NCBI RefSeq assembly: GCF_013185185.1
Contig: NZ_JAAZWE010000004.1
Span: forward strand, 141,758-205,757
Direction of reading: 5' to 3'
From: Saccharibacillus endophyticus
GTDB taxonomy: Bacteria; Bacillota; Bacilli; Paenibacillales; Paenibacillaceae
Length of the DNA stretch: 64,000 nucleotides
In this document: piece after piece, positions 9,533 to 17,561 of the stretch
Layout of the letters: every line of letters starts with the position of its first letter
Numbering within the stretch: position 1 is the first letter of the stretch
Position numbers and translations under genes: made by a program
The notes under the pieces: model-generated
What the model was told of the DNA's origin: nothing
What the model saw: the letters and a program-made list of their open reading frames with translations, nothing else
The model's database searches: none

Positions 9533-12015
9533 GATTCAAACTCCTCCCGTATCGCCCGATCCAGCTCCCGCGCCGTACGCAGCGTACGCTCATCGACGGC
9601 GGGACTCTCCAAGCTTGACGCCGGAATGCCGTGCAACCCGGCAACTTTCGCCGCGATGCGCGACGTCTCTGGCGGCGTGAAAAAGGTAAAGGCCAACCGC
9701 AGCTCCGGCAGCATGCGCAGAAACTCTTCATGCGGCAGACGTTCCAGCAGCGCGCTAAGATCGGCGATCAATGTGTCGTCTTGCATCAGCGCATCCCGCG
9801 CCAATGCGAACACGCCCTGCAAATACTCGGCGCTTTTGACCGCCTGGTCCGGCGAACCCTGCATATAAGCGCGTGCCCGATTCGAGATTTCGCTTCGTTC
9901 CCGCTCGCCGAGGCGGACAAGAACGGCAGCGACCGCTCCTTCCAGCCGCGGAGCCAGATCGGATACCGCCAACAGCTCGTTCAAACGGTCCCGGAAGTTC
10001 TCGTCGGCTGCCGATGCGCCTTCGACATTGCCGATGCGCCCGACGGCGTGCATATAAAGCAGCTTCAGCCCTTCCACCGCCTGCGGCTGCTCGTCGGGAT
10101 TCAGACCGTTCAGTCCGGCCAATCGCGATACGGAGGCCGCATAAGCTTCGTTCGCCAGTCGGCGAAGCCTCGCTTCGTCCGCTACGCCCAGTAATCTGCG
10201 GTGCGAGCGAATACGGTCCAGATTGTCGAGCGTATCGCACAGCGACAGGAAGCTGCCGTCTTGACGCAAAGCGGATTCGAGCCGTTCGAACAACCGCGAC
10301 GACAGCTTTTCCAGCCCCATGACCAGCGCCCGCAGCAGCCGTAAGGCGACCTCGCCGCTATGATGCTCCGGAATGTTGTCCAGCTCTTCGACGATCCGGG
10401 CTTCGGCTGCTTCCGCAACCGTTCCGCCGTAGATCGAATTTTCGATCAAACGCGCTTCGGTTCGCGAAGAATACGAATAGCTCCAAGTCTCCCGCACAAG
10501 GTTCATGTCGCGCCGCGCGATCCAATCCGGCCCGGATTCGCGCTTGGCGAATTCCGAACCGAGAAACTCGGCGCAATGCAGCAGCCGGCTCGCTTCGCGA
10601 TGCGCGGGCTTGGCGTAAAGCTCGAGCGTCCGGCGATGCCGGCCTGTCGATTGCACGTTCAGGCGGCAGGCCGCGGCACGCTTTTTGAAGTCCTCCACGA
10701 TCGGCACCGCGAACTCGTTCGGCGCGACTTCCCCGATTCGGTCGCCGGTCATCAAACCGAGCAACTTTTCCAGCGGGCGATCCGAAGCCAGCGTACGTTC
10801 GCCTTTGATAAACGAAGCCGTTACCGCATCGATCAGCTCATAGGCGCCGCCCTGGCTTTTATTCCGAAGCGCCGCCAAACCCTGCATCATGCCGTAAGCT
10901 TCGATGCCGTCCGCGGTCGATACCGCTTCGGATTCTCCCCGAAGCTCTTTGCCCAATAGGGACAGAAGCTCCAGTCCCGTCCGGTCGTAAGGCTTGGTCT
11001 CCCCTTTGGCGATCAACTCCCAGGTTCGGTCATAGTACCCGACATGCGGCATGCCGCTGGCGTAACCGTTCAATCGATCGGCTTCTTCGAACGTGAACAC
11101 CATCGGATACATTTGCTTGCGAATAACCTCAGCCTTTCGGGGGCTTGTTTGGGCGTCTCGATCTGTTCGGATCGTACGGACGTCTTCCGAAGCGCTTGCT
11201 TTGCCCCGAGCTGACGATTCCGGAACTTCCTCCGCTTCATCAACGATCAGCCCGTAAGTATGGAAGCCGCCGGTTACGACCAATATGCGCGAATACTCGG
11301 CGCGCGCTGCCTGGATATGCTCCCGCATCCGGAGTTCCCGCTCCAGATCGCCTTCCGACGCTAACCGTTCAGACGAATAAGTCATGCGCGATAACGTGCA
11401 GTACGCGAACACGCTTCGGACAAACTCGCGGGTATCCCGGTTCAAGCCCCCGACCTCGAAAGCCCGCTCCCACAATTCGTCGAAGCTGCGCGCGCGGCTG
11501 GTTCGGCACAGCCGACCGATAAAGTCCGAATTGGCCAGCAATGCTTCGTCTTGAGCGGACGCTTTGCCCCCCTCTTCCGTCGTTTCCCGCCGTCCGCGGT
11601 AATCCAGATCGATAAACCGCGCAGGTATGCCGCGTGCCGACGCTTCCCGAATCGCCGCGTATTCCGGCGAATAGTCCAACATCGGGAAATAGCAGGAGCC
11701 GCGCCCGTTCTCGTCTTCATACCCGTAATACAGACTGACCGGCGCCCGGGTAGCCGGATCGGCCAGTACGGGGATCAACGGATTTCCGCTTTCCGGCCCT
11801 TCGATCAGCACGATGTCCGGTTGATAAGCTTCAAACGTACGCAGCAGATGATACGAACAAGCCGGACTATGGTGCCGAATAGGGAAATGTACGACCGGGC
11901 CGCTCAGATCGAACACTTTTTCCGCAAATACGGCATTAAGCTTCGCCAGCTCTGCTTCCGTATCGGGAGGCAGCGCAAGCTCTTCGCTCTCCGCCGCTTG
12001 ATTCAGCCGATCCAT
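9517..12015 (-). CDS. DUF5682 family protein (YehM-like), 832 aa
   Basis: The N-terminal part contains VHFPIRHHSPACS and, about 30 residues on, IVLIEGPESGNP, the hallmark region of DUF5682 proteins found beside MoxR and VWA genes; the E. coli relative is YehM. A second conserved segment, RILVVTGGFHTYGL, follows near residue 255. The rest is long, helical and rich in Arg/Glu/Leu. The chosen start (MDRLNQ) has AAGGAG 5 bases upstream and overlaps the MoxR gene end by 13 bases. The upstream in-frame ATG at 12042 has no site and would lengthen the overlap. The His-rich and Glu-Gly-Pro segments resemble metal-dependent hydrolase motifs, but I would not claim an activity. Coupled expression with the ATPase suggests a complex. 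Confidence 0.85.
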   Translation of the reverse strand: MDRLNQAAESEELALPPDTEAELAKLNAVFAEKVFDLSGPVVHFPIRHHSPACSYHLLRTFEAYQPDIVLIEGPESGNPLIPVLADPATRAPVSLYYGYEDENGRGSCYFPMLDYSPEYAAIREASARGIPARFIDLDYRGRRETTEEGGKASAQDEALLANSDFIGRLCRTSRARSFDELWERAFEVGGLNRDTREFVRSVFAYCTLSRMTYSSERLASEGDLERELRMREHIQAARAEYSRILVVTGGFHTYGLIVDEAEEVPESSARGKASASEDVRTIRTDRDAQTSPRKAEVIRKQMYPMVFTFEEADRLNGYASGMPHVGYYDRTWELIAKGETKPYDRTGLELLSLLGKELRGESEAVSTADGIEAYGMMQGLAALRNKSQGGAYELIDAVTASFIKGERTLASDRPLEKLLGLMTGDRIGEVAPNEFAVPIVEDFKKRAAACRLNVQSTGRHRRTLELYAKPAHREASRLLHCAEFLGSEFAKRESGPDWIARRDMNLVRETWSYSYSSRTEARLIENSIYGGTVAEAAEARIVEELDNIPEHHSGEVALRLLRALVMGLEKLSSRLFERLESALRQDGSFLSLCDTLDNLDRIRSHRRLLGVADEARLRRLANEAYAASVSRLAGLNGLNPDEQPQAVEGLKLLYMHAVGRIGNVEGASAADENFRDRLNELLAVSDLAPRLEGAVAAVLVRLGERERSEISNRARAYMQGSPDQAVKSAEYLQGVFALARDALMQDDTLIADLSALLERLPHEEFLRMLPELRLAFTFFTPPETSRIAAKVAGLHGIPASSLESPAVDERTLRTARELDRAIREEFESWKPE

Positions 12016-13109
12016 TTTTTCTCCTTGTAATACGCGTCCCATAGACTTTCCGTGCGTGCGCGTTCCTTGACGACTTTGGAGAAATAAGCTTTGAGCACGC
12101 TCAAATCTTTGGTGCTCTCCTTCGCGACGGTTCCGAGCATATTTTGCACCAGCCGCTCCATCGACAAACCGCCTTCCTCATAGTAGTAGGAAGTCATCGC
12201 GCTTTGGACGTAAACGGATACCGCTTCGGCCGTACTCATGACCGCCTGGGGAACCTCGATCTTATAGCCTTCGCGCGTGCGTCCGGTGCGCAGCTCGATG
12301 AAGGTGGTCGCCAGCAGTTCCACGACGCCCGGATCCACCTCGATATCCACGCCGCTGTGGCTGAGCAGGTTGGATGCTTGCGATTCGATGATCTTCGCTT
12401 CCATTTTGACGTTCTCGATCGGGCGGATGGTCTCGAAGTTGAAGCGCCGCTTGAGCGCGCTGCTCATCTCGTTGACCCCTTTGTCGCGAATATTCGCCGT
12501 CCCGATCACGTTGAAGCCCGGTTTTGCGAACAGCACGCCGTCCGCCAGCTCCGGAATGTTCATCACTTTATCGCTCATGATGCTGATCAGGCTGTCCTGC
12601 GCTTCCGAAGGACAGCGGGTGATTTCCTCGAAGCGGGTGATCAAGCCGTGCTTCATTCCCTGATACAGCGGAGACGGCACAAGCGCGGCTTCGGAAGGTC
12701 CTTTGTCCAGCAGCATGGCGTAGTTCCAGGAATACTTGATCGTATCTTCCGTCGTGCCTGCCGTGCCTTGAATCGTATTGGTGCTAGTGCCCGAGATCGC
12801 CGCCGACAGCAGCTCGCTCAGCATCGTTTTGGCCGTGCCCGGTTCGCCGACCAGCATGAGTCCGCGGTTGCCGGCCAGCGTCACGACCGCGCGCTCGATC
12901 AGAACGTCGTTGCCGTAAAACTTCCGTGTAATATGTATCTTTTCTCCATCCAGGTCAATAGGCTTCTCGCGTCCGATCAAAAAGTCTCGTACGGCAGCAG
13001 GAGACAGCTTCCAATTCGGCGGGCGTTTACCGAGCCCTTCTGCGGCCAACGCGGCCAATTCCCGCTCATGCAATACTTCCGCAGGCGGCTTGATCATCTC
13101 GATCGTCAT
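12003..13109 (-). CDS. MoxR-family AAA+ ATPase (YehL-like)
   Basis: This 368-aa protein has a Walker A motif GEPGTAKT at residues 88-95, followed by an insertion typical of MoxR ATPases. The expected Walker B position reads LITRFEEITR, with Glu where Asp is usual, and a sensor-like region GVLFAKPGFNVIGTANIRD follows. MoxR ATPases are chaperone-like AAA+ proteins that remodel targets together with VWA partners, and the operon encodes one. The start at MTIEMIKPP is set by GAGGAGG 6 bases upstream; a TTG start at 13124 would lie inside that site. It is the first gene of the minus-strand operon. A possible -10 element (TAAAAT) lies near 13162-13167. The protein is probably cytoplasmic. Confidence 0.9.
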   Translation of the reverse strand: MTIEMIKPPAEVLHERELAALAAEGLGKRPPNWKLSPAAVRDFLIGREKPIDLDGEKIHITRKFYGNDVLIERAVVTLAGNRGLMLVGEPGTAKTMLSELLSAAISGTSTNTIQGTAGTTEDTIKYSWNYAMLLDKGPSEAALVPSPLYQGMKHGLITRFEEITRCPSEAQDSLISIMSDKVMNIPELADGVLFAKPGFNVIGTANIRDKGVNEMSSALKRRFNFETIRPIENVKMEAKIIESQASNLLSHSGVDIEVDPGVVELLATTFIELRTGRTREGYKIEVPQAVMSTAEAVSVYVQSAMTSYYYEEGGLSMERLVQNMLGTVAKESTKDLSVLKAYFSKVVKERARTESLWDAYYKEKKWIG

Positions 13110-13487
13110 GACGTTCCTCCTCAAAAAAACAGATCATACGTTCTCATTTTTCTTCGTATGTATTTTATCACATCTGACGGGGATATCGCGAGAACATTTG
13201 GCGGAAATGAGCGGGATGTCCTGTTCCGTTGCGAACTGCTGGGACATCTCATCCTCGTAACGACGGGTTTCCGGGACCAAAGTCGCTCTCTTTCGTTGCT
13301 TTTCCCGCGGATGCACGTCAATACGTCGAAACGCGAACTCAAGCTTCGTACGCCCCCAAAAAAGCGTCTTCATCTTTTTTTCAAAAAAACGAACTTTCTT
13401 TTCTTTCCGCGCGTATATGAAGCAAGGAGCGGAAGCGGATCGCTCGTTTCCTCTCTTAATTTTTTACCCACTAAAGGAGGCTACCGC
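13110..13487. promoter_or_regulatory. Divergent intergenic region between the MoxR operon and a small membrane-protein gene
   Basis: This stretch separates two divergent genes and should hold both promoters. On the minus strand a TGATAAAAT box at 13159-13167 could serve as a -10 element for the MoxR operon, but no convincing -35 is seen. A long open frame crossing the region on the plus strand has no ribosome-binding site at its start and is continued only by chance into the small gene at 13488. Confidence 0.35.
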
Positions 13488-13742
13488 ATGACATTCTTCT
13501 GGATTTTATTGATTTTCGTCCCTGTCGTTTTGTTGATATCCGCCCTTAATCCCAACCGAAACAAATCGCGTTCGCGCAGAGGTTATCGCTCCGGCTTCAC
13601 GCACGACTCGGGCAGCGGCTATTCCGGGGATTACGGCAATCATCACTCCTCGAATCATTGCAACGACTCCCATTCCTTTTCGCATGACGGCGGCAGCTGC
13701 GATTCCGGCGGCGGAGACGGCGGCGGAGGTGGCGGGGAATGA
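13488..13742 (+). CDS. Small membrane protein with a His/Ser/Gly-rich tail (84 aa)
   Basis: The start ATG at 13488 is preceded by AAAGGAGG at 7 bases, so the real gene is the last 84 codons of a much longer chance open frame. Residues 3-20 form one hydrophobic helix (FFWILLIFVPVVLLISAL). The rest is polar: a basic patch (NRNKSRSRRGYR), then repeated His, Ser, Asn and Asp, two Cys residues, and a tail of Gly with a terminal Glu. The composition suggests a membrane-tethered, possibly metal-binding tail. I do not recognise the family, and similar Gly-rich small proteins are common in Bacilli. It ends at a strong bidirectional terminator shared with the diguanylate cyclase gene. Confidence 0.75.
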   Translation: MTFFWILLIFVPVVLLISALNPNRNKSRSRRGYRSGFTHDSGSGYSGDYGNHHSSNHCNDSHSFSHDGGSCDSGGGDGGGGGGE

Positions 13743-13763
13743 GCTTCGAAGACGGATATGCAG

Positions 13764-13812
13764 CAAAAAGAACGCGTTGATTCCCGCAGTCGGGAAACAC
13801 GCGTTCTTTTTA
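13764..13812. terminator. Bidirectional terminator
   Basis: AAAGAACGCGT and its complement ACGCGTTCTTT flank an inner TTCCCG...CGGGAA stem, with A and T runs on either side. It separates the convergent small membrane-protein and diguanylate-cyclase genes. Confidence 0.9.
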
Positions 13813-13825
13813 AACGGCGAAAATT

Positions 13826-15442
13826 CTATACGACCACCCGATTGCGACCGCTCTCCTTCGCCCGATACAGCGCACGATCCGCCAGCTCGAACAAATCATC
13901 GATCCGCGTGGATTGCATCGGGCTGATCGCTCCCCCAATGGATAAGGTAACAGGGATGCGCAGCGCATTCTCGTGCGCGGCAACAGCCAGCCGAAGGCGT
14001 TCCGCCATCTCGTACGTTTCCGGCAAATTCCGTCCCGGAAGCAGAACGATAAACTCTTCGCCTCCGTAACGACCGCATAGATCCCGATTACCCACCGTTT
14101 CTTCCAGGGTACGCGCCACGCTCCGCAATACTTCATCGCCTGCCGAATGACCGTGACGATCGTTGACGGACTTGAAGCGATCGATATCGATCAACAGCAA
14201 TGCAAACGGACGGTTGTCGCCTTCCATCTTTTCCAACACTTCGTCCAGCGCGCGTCGGTTCAAAAGTCCGGTCAGCGGATCTTTTAACGCGAAATCGTTC
14301 AGATCGCGGTTCTGCCGCTTCATCTCGCGCACGGTGCGCATGACGGCCCGATTCAGCAGATCCGCTTCGCGGTTCCAGTGGCGCCTGACGGAAGGCATGG
14401 CTTCGTCCTGCGGACGATCGGCTGCCCGAACCACGAAGTCGGCCAACGATACGAAAGGCGCCGCCAAGCGGCGTGCCAGGAACAACGCGGAAGCGGCCAA
14501 GATGAGAAAAGGCCCCAATACCACAAGCAGCGTTCCCCGCATTTGCTCCAATTGCTGCGCCGTAATGAGGCTGGTCGGCGTCTGCGCGACAATGCCCCAG
14601 CGCGTCGCCGGGACATAGGTGTAACCGACCAGGTACATGTCTCCTTGCGAATTTATGAGCTTCTGCTTTCCGCTTTCTCCGCGAAGCAAATGCATAACCG
14701 CAGGGTTATCGGCGACATCCTGACCCGTTCGACTTTTATCCGGATGGTAGGCCAGTTTTCCTTTCGCGTCGACGATGTAAGCATAAGATCCGCTCGCATC
14801 GATCTGATTTTCCCCGAACAATCCGCCCAGCACGTTAGGAGATTCCAAATGAAGCACGCCGCCGATGATGCCCAGATAAATGCCTTTTTCGGTAAAAATC
14901 GGTTCCGTAATCATGATCGCCACGCCGCCGTGAACATCCCGATAAGGCTGCGACTGAAACTGAAGCTTTGCGCCGAGGGCTTCGTTCATGACGGCCGCGT
15001 CGATATCCATCGCTTTGCCGCCCTGCTTGCCTCCTTCGTACGTCGCAATAAGTTTTCCGTCCGCCCCGGCCGCGAACACTTCGGCAAAATAACCTCCGCT
15101 ATCATAGAGCAACCGCAGTTCGTCTTGCGTTCTGGTCGACGCGCGAAGCACCGCCATCTCGGCGAATTCGCCGGCGAAGGCGGACAAACTCTTGCCGATC
15201 GAGACAAACAATAAATTCATGGCATGTCCCACACGTTCCGACTCCCGGAAATTGGCTTCCAATGTCCGGTCTTCCAGCAGCCGTTGCTCCGAACGATACG
15301 AAGCAAACAGCGTAATGACAAGCGTCATCAAGAAGGTCAAAATGACGAGGCCGGAAAACAGCGCACGCAAACTGACCCTGCCTTTTGTTTTGAAAAGCCC
15401 GTCTTCATGCCCCTTTTTCCGATCGCCCGTCGCTGTTCTCAC
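13826..15442 (-). CDS. Cache-domain diguanylate cyclase (GGDEF)
   Basis: The layout is a basic N terminus, a membrane helix near residues 20-45, an extracellular Cache-type sensor region (about 50-295, with motifs such as AYIVDAKGKLAYHPDKSRTG), a second helix (about 300-325) and a C-terminal GGDEF domain. The catalytic motif reads GGEEF within CGRYGGEEFIVLLPG, and the preceding DPLTGLLNRRAL block is typical, so it should make cyclic di-GMP from two GTP. The RxxD inhibitory site expected just before GGEEF reads GNRD, so product inhibition is probably absent. The GTG start used has AAGGTGAG 8 bases upstream; a GTG four codons earlier at 15454 is possible. The gene is alone and ends at the shared terminator. 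Confidence 0.93.
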   Translation of the reverse strand: MRTATGDRKKGHEDGLFKTKGRVSLRALFSGLVILTFLMTLVITLFASYRSEQRLLEDRTLEANFRESERVGHAMNLLFVSIGKSLSAFAGEFAEMAVLRASTRTQDELRLLYDSGGYFAEVFAAGADGKLIATYEGGKQGGKAMDIDAAVMNEALGAKLQFQSQPYRDVHGGVAIMITEPIFTEKGIYLGIIGGVLHLESPNVLGGLFGENQIDASGSYAYIVDAKGKLAYHPDKSRTGQDVADNPAVMHLLRGESGKQKLINSQGDMYLVGYTYVPATRWGIVAQTPTSLITAQQLEQMRGTLLVVLGPFLILAASALFLARRLAAPFVSLADFVVRAADRPQDEAMPSVRRHWNREADLLNRAVMRTVREMKRQNRDLNDFALKDPLTGLLNRRALDEVLEKMEGDNRPFALLLIDIDRFKSVNDRHGHSAGDEVLRSVARTLEETVGNRDLCGRYGGEEFIVLLPGRNLPETYEMAERLRLAVAAHENALRIPVTLSIGGAISPMQSTRIDDLFELADRALYRAKESGRNRVVV

Positions 15443-15591
15443 TGTGTCCCTCACCTTTTCGATCGATTGAAGTCTTGTTGCCGAGTTACTTTCTTTCTAT
15501 ATATTACGGCACAATTTGTCGATTATTTAGGGATTTTATCGAAGAAGTCAGAGGAAGGCGAGAGAAATCGTTGAATATGTATGTGATTTAA

Positions 15592-15634
15592 AAAGAAGAG
15601 AGGCTCAGCGCTGGTTTCCCGTCTGAGCCTCTTC
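15592..15634. terminator. Hairpin with terminator character
   Basis: AAGAGAGGCTCAG pairs with CTGAGCCTCTT across a 13-base loop. It lies upstream of the diguanylate cyclase gene with no gene between it and the tRNA, so what it terminates is unclear. The rest of 15455-15843 shows only a short inverted repeat GTGGCGACGCCAC near 15665. Confidence 0.5.
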
Positions 15635-15843
15635 CGTTCCTCAACCTAGGTTGTGGTTTGACCGTGTGGCGACGCCACATCTAAAAATTACCCGGAATGC
15701 AGATAATTATTCGGCATTTTTCGCATAAAAAAATAAATAAAATTAAAGCTGATTCTCATCGTTTCTTGATTCCATTCTTGATCCGGAAAGGCTGCTTTGA
15801 TCGACTAAAGATTAGGCGGACGGTAGATGAATGGTAGACGAAC

Positions 15844-15886
15844 CAAAAAAGACGCGAGTCCCAGTTTCCCGAAACCCGCGTCTTTC
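15844..15886 (-). terminator. Terminator of the left tRNA-Thr copy
   Basis: On the minus strand AAAGACGCG pairs with CGCGTCTTT and runs into six T. It lies 15 bases past the tRNA 3' end. Confidence 0.8.
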
Positions 15887-15897
15887 CTGCTTTCTTA

Positions 15898-15972
15898 TGA
15901 TGCTGATGAAGGGAATTGAACCCCCGACCTACGCATTACGAGTGCGTTGCTCTACCCCTGAGCTACATCAGC
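15898..15972. repeat. Left attachment repeat (tRNA-derived)
   Basis: This 75-base stretch is identical to 31417-31491 and includes the complete tRNA-Thr gene plus three bases (TGA) beyond its 3' end. Identity stops abruptly on both sides, which defines the direct-repeat limits of the island. Confidence 0.88.
15901..15972 (-). tRNA. tRNA-Thr (CGT anticodon), left copy at the island boundary
   Basis: The minus-strand sequence folds as a standard tRNA: acceptor stem GCTGATG/CATCAGC with discriminator A, D-arm with AGCTCAGGGGTAGAGC, anticodon stem ACGCA/TGCGT with loop CTCGTAA, and T-arm GGGGGTTCAATTCCC. The anticodon CGT reads ACG, threonine. CCA is not encoded. An identical copy lies at 31420-31491. 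A TATAAT box lies upstream near 16042-16047, inside the island DNA, so this copy may still be transcribed. Confidence 0.95.
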
Positions 15973-16219
15973 TCAAGAATGGCGCGCTACAGCCGTTCAT
16001 GCGAGGACCAACGCTTTTCACGAAGCCCTACGTTAATTTCATTATACAATAATTCTTCAGTCGTATGTCTTAAATTTTAAGGTGAAATAAGTCGATAGTA
16101 TCGCCGACCAGGTGTGCTTAGAGATTAAAACATGTTCTTAGGTCTTTTTCAGATTTAAACTAACCCCGTATTTTTACATAAGCTTAGGAATTCTTTTAGC
16201 TCGTTTATTTCCAGCTTAA

Positions 16220-17083
16220 TTATTCATTCTCTTTCTTTTTAAGATTGTAGCCTTTATCAAATATATGCTCTTTATCACGACTGAGATTTTTCAATATATA
16301 CCCTACTAAATCTGTAAGATCAACTGAAAAATCATTCTTATATGCTTTTCTGGTTAAAGTTATTACAAGCCCTTTCAGTTTCACATATTTGAAATTATCA
16401 AAGTTAGCTTCTAAAAAAGTTTCTTCTTTAAACATTTCTCTAACTTCTTTTTCTACAAACTCTTCTTGGAAAAGAGAATGATAGTTATTAATCAAATCAG
16501 CGAGTGAACATAATCTTTTAAAATGCTTATCTGCTAAAAAAATATTCTCAGTATTACCTGAGTAACTAATGTATTGATCTGAAGGAATCCCTTTTTTTTC
16601 ACACTCTTGTTCTATCCACTCTTTATCTGCGATAGGTTTAAAGTCTTTCATTCCCGGAACATATGCTGTCATATGAAAAGATACAGTTTTGATAGAACCA
16701 TCCCAAAAACTTTCTTCAGGCTCTGCAAGAGTATACAATTGTATACCATTTGAATCCGCTACTTCTTTAGCGCCTTTTTGATAGCCTGTTCGTGTTACAA
16801 ATACACCTCTAGGTTGATTAGGAAGATCATTTAATACAGCAGAGAAAGCTAGCATTTGCCCTTTATTTATCTTAGACTTTTGATCTTTAGCTTGTATAAT
16901 AGTAGAATATTTTATATCGTTAGCTAACTCGAATTCCCAATAAATATCAATTTGGTGAGTGGTCGTTTTTCCTTGTAAGGTAATGTTATGCTTGAGTTTT
17001 ATATTCTCAACTTCATTTTGATTTAAGAATGCATTAAATATTTGCATAGTAAGGGTCTCATACGGTAAACCAGTGTTCTTCAT
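16220..17083 (-). CDS. Mrr-like restriction endonuclease (PD-(D/E)xK fold)
   Basis: This 287-aa protein has an N-terminal nuclease core: a short helix, then HQIDIYWEF with Asp46, a strand ending in IIQAKD with Gln64-x-Lys66, and GVFVTRTGYQKGAKEVADSNGIQLY as the following helix-strand. That D...QxK layout is the Mrr-type variant of the PD-(D/E)xK fold, which cleaves DNA, often modified or foreign. The C-terminal 150 residues have no motif I can name and may recognise the target. The start ATG has GGAGGAGGAG directly upstream. It lies 480 bases downstream of the glycohydrolase gene, beyond a strong terminator, so it is its own transcription unit, but it sits in the same island next to the helicase-DarT operon. 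Confidence 0.8.
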   Translation of the reverse strand: MKNTGLPYETLTMQIFNAFLNQNEVENIKLKHNITLQGKTTTHQIDIYWEFELANDIKYSTIIQAKDQKSKINKGQMLAFSAVLNDLPNQPRGVFVTRTGYQKGAKEVADSNGIQLYTLAEPEESFWDGSIKTVSFHMTAYVPGMKDFKPIADKEWIEQECEKKGIPSDQYISYSGNTENIFLADKHFKRLCSLADLINNYHSLFQEEFVEKEVREMFKEETFLEANFDNFKYVKLKGLVITLTRKAYKNDFSVDLTDLVGYILKNLSRDKEHIFDKGYNLKKKENE

Positions 17084-17469
17084 ACTCCTCCTCCTTCACT
17101 ATATTTCTTAGGCTTCTTAACTATGCGTTAAATGTATTATACTTTAGACCAATTTTGTAGACTTCTTCAAGCTTTTTAGTTGTTTCTTTCTTTAGTCTAC
17201 CAAAAATAATACCTTTATTTTCAAGTGTCATTATGGCTTAAAATTGTCTCCTGCTTATTGCTTCTTATCTTTTCACATTTTCGCTCACACGTAGGGGAGA
17301 GTAATTCCAAAATAATATTTAGTCCTAATTATTTCCAATCCATTCTTATATTTTCTAATATATATTCAAAACATAATTTTACATATATTTTAAAAAGAAA
17401 AATTTTCAAGATCGTTGGGTTTGTAGATTGCTCCAAATAATTACTATTTATATAAATAAATCACGTATC

Positions 17470-17503
17470 GTCTCTTATAACATAGTATATTTTTATAAGA
17501 GAT
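17470..17503. repeat. Inverted repeat sharing its arms with the neighbouring terminator
   Basis: TCTCTTATA pairs with TATAAGAGA over a 13-base AT-rich loop. The same CTCTTATA word recurs in the terminator at 17527-17561. The remaining part of 17084-17561 is AT-rich; I see no gene with a ribosome-binding site in it. Confidence 0.55.
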
Positions 17504-17526
17504 AATATTTTTTAGGTTTAAATAAT

Positions 17527-17561
17527 TAAAGCACTCTCTTATAAAAGAGAGTGCTTTACTT
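17527..17561. terminator. Terminator of the helicase-DarT-ARH operon
   Basis: AAAGCACTCTCTT and AAGAGAGTGCTTT form a near-perfect 13-base stem with a 4-base loop, directly after the glycohydrolase stop, with a T-rich flank on the minus strand. Confidence 0.9.

Noticed and set aside
12144..13487. Plus-strand open frame continuing into the small membrane-protein gene
   Set aside because: It overlaps the MoxR gene on the other strand, has no ribosome-binding site, and the real start with AAAGGAGG is at 13488.
17225..17440. Plus-strand ORF of 71 codons between the nuclease and glycohydrolase genes
   Set aside because: No ribosome-binding site, very AT-rich, and composition typical of chance frames.
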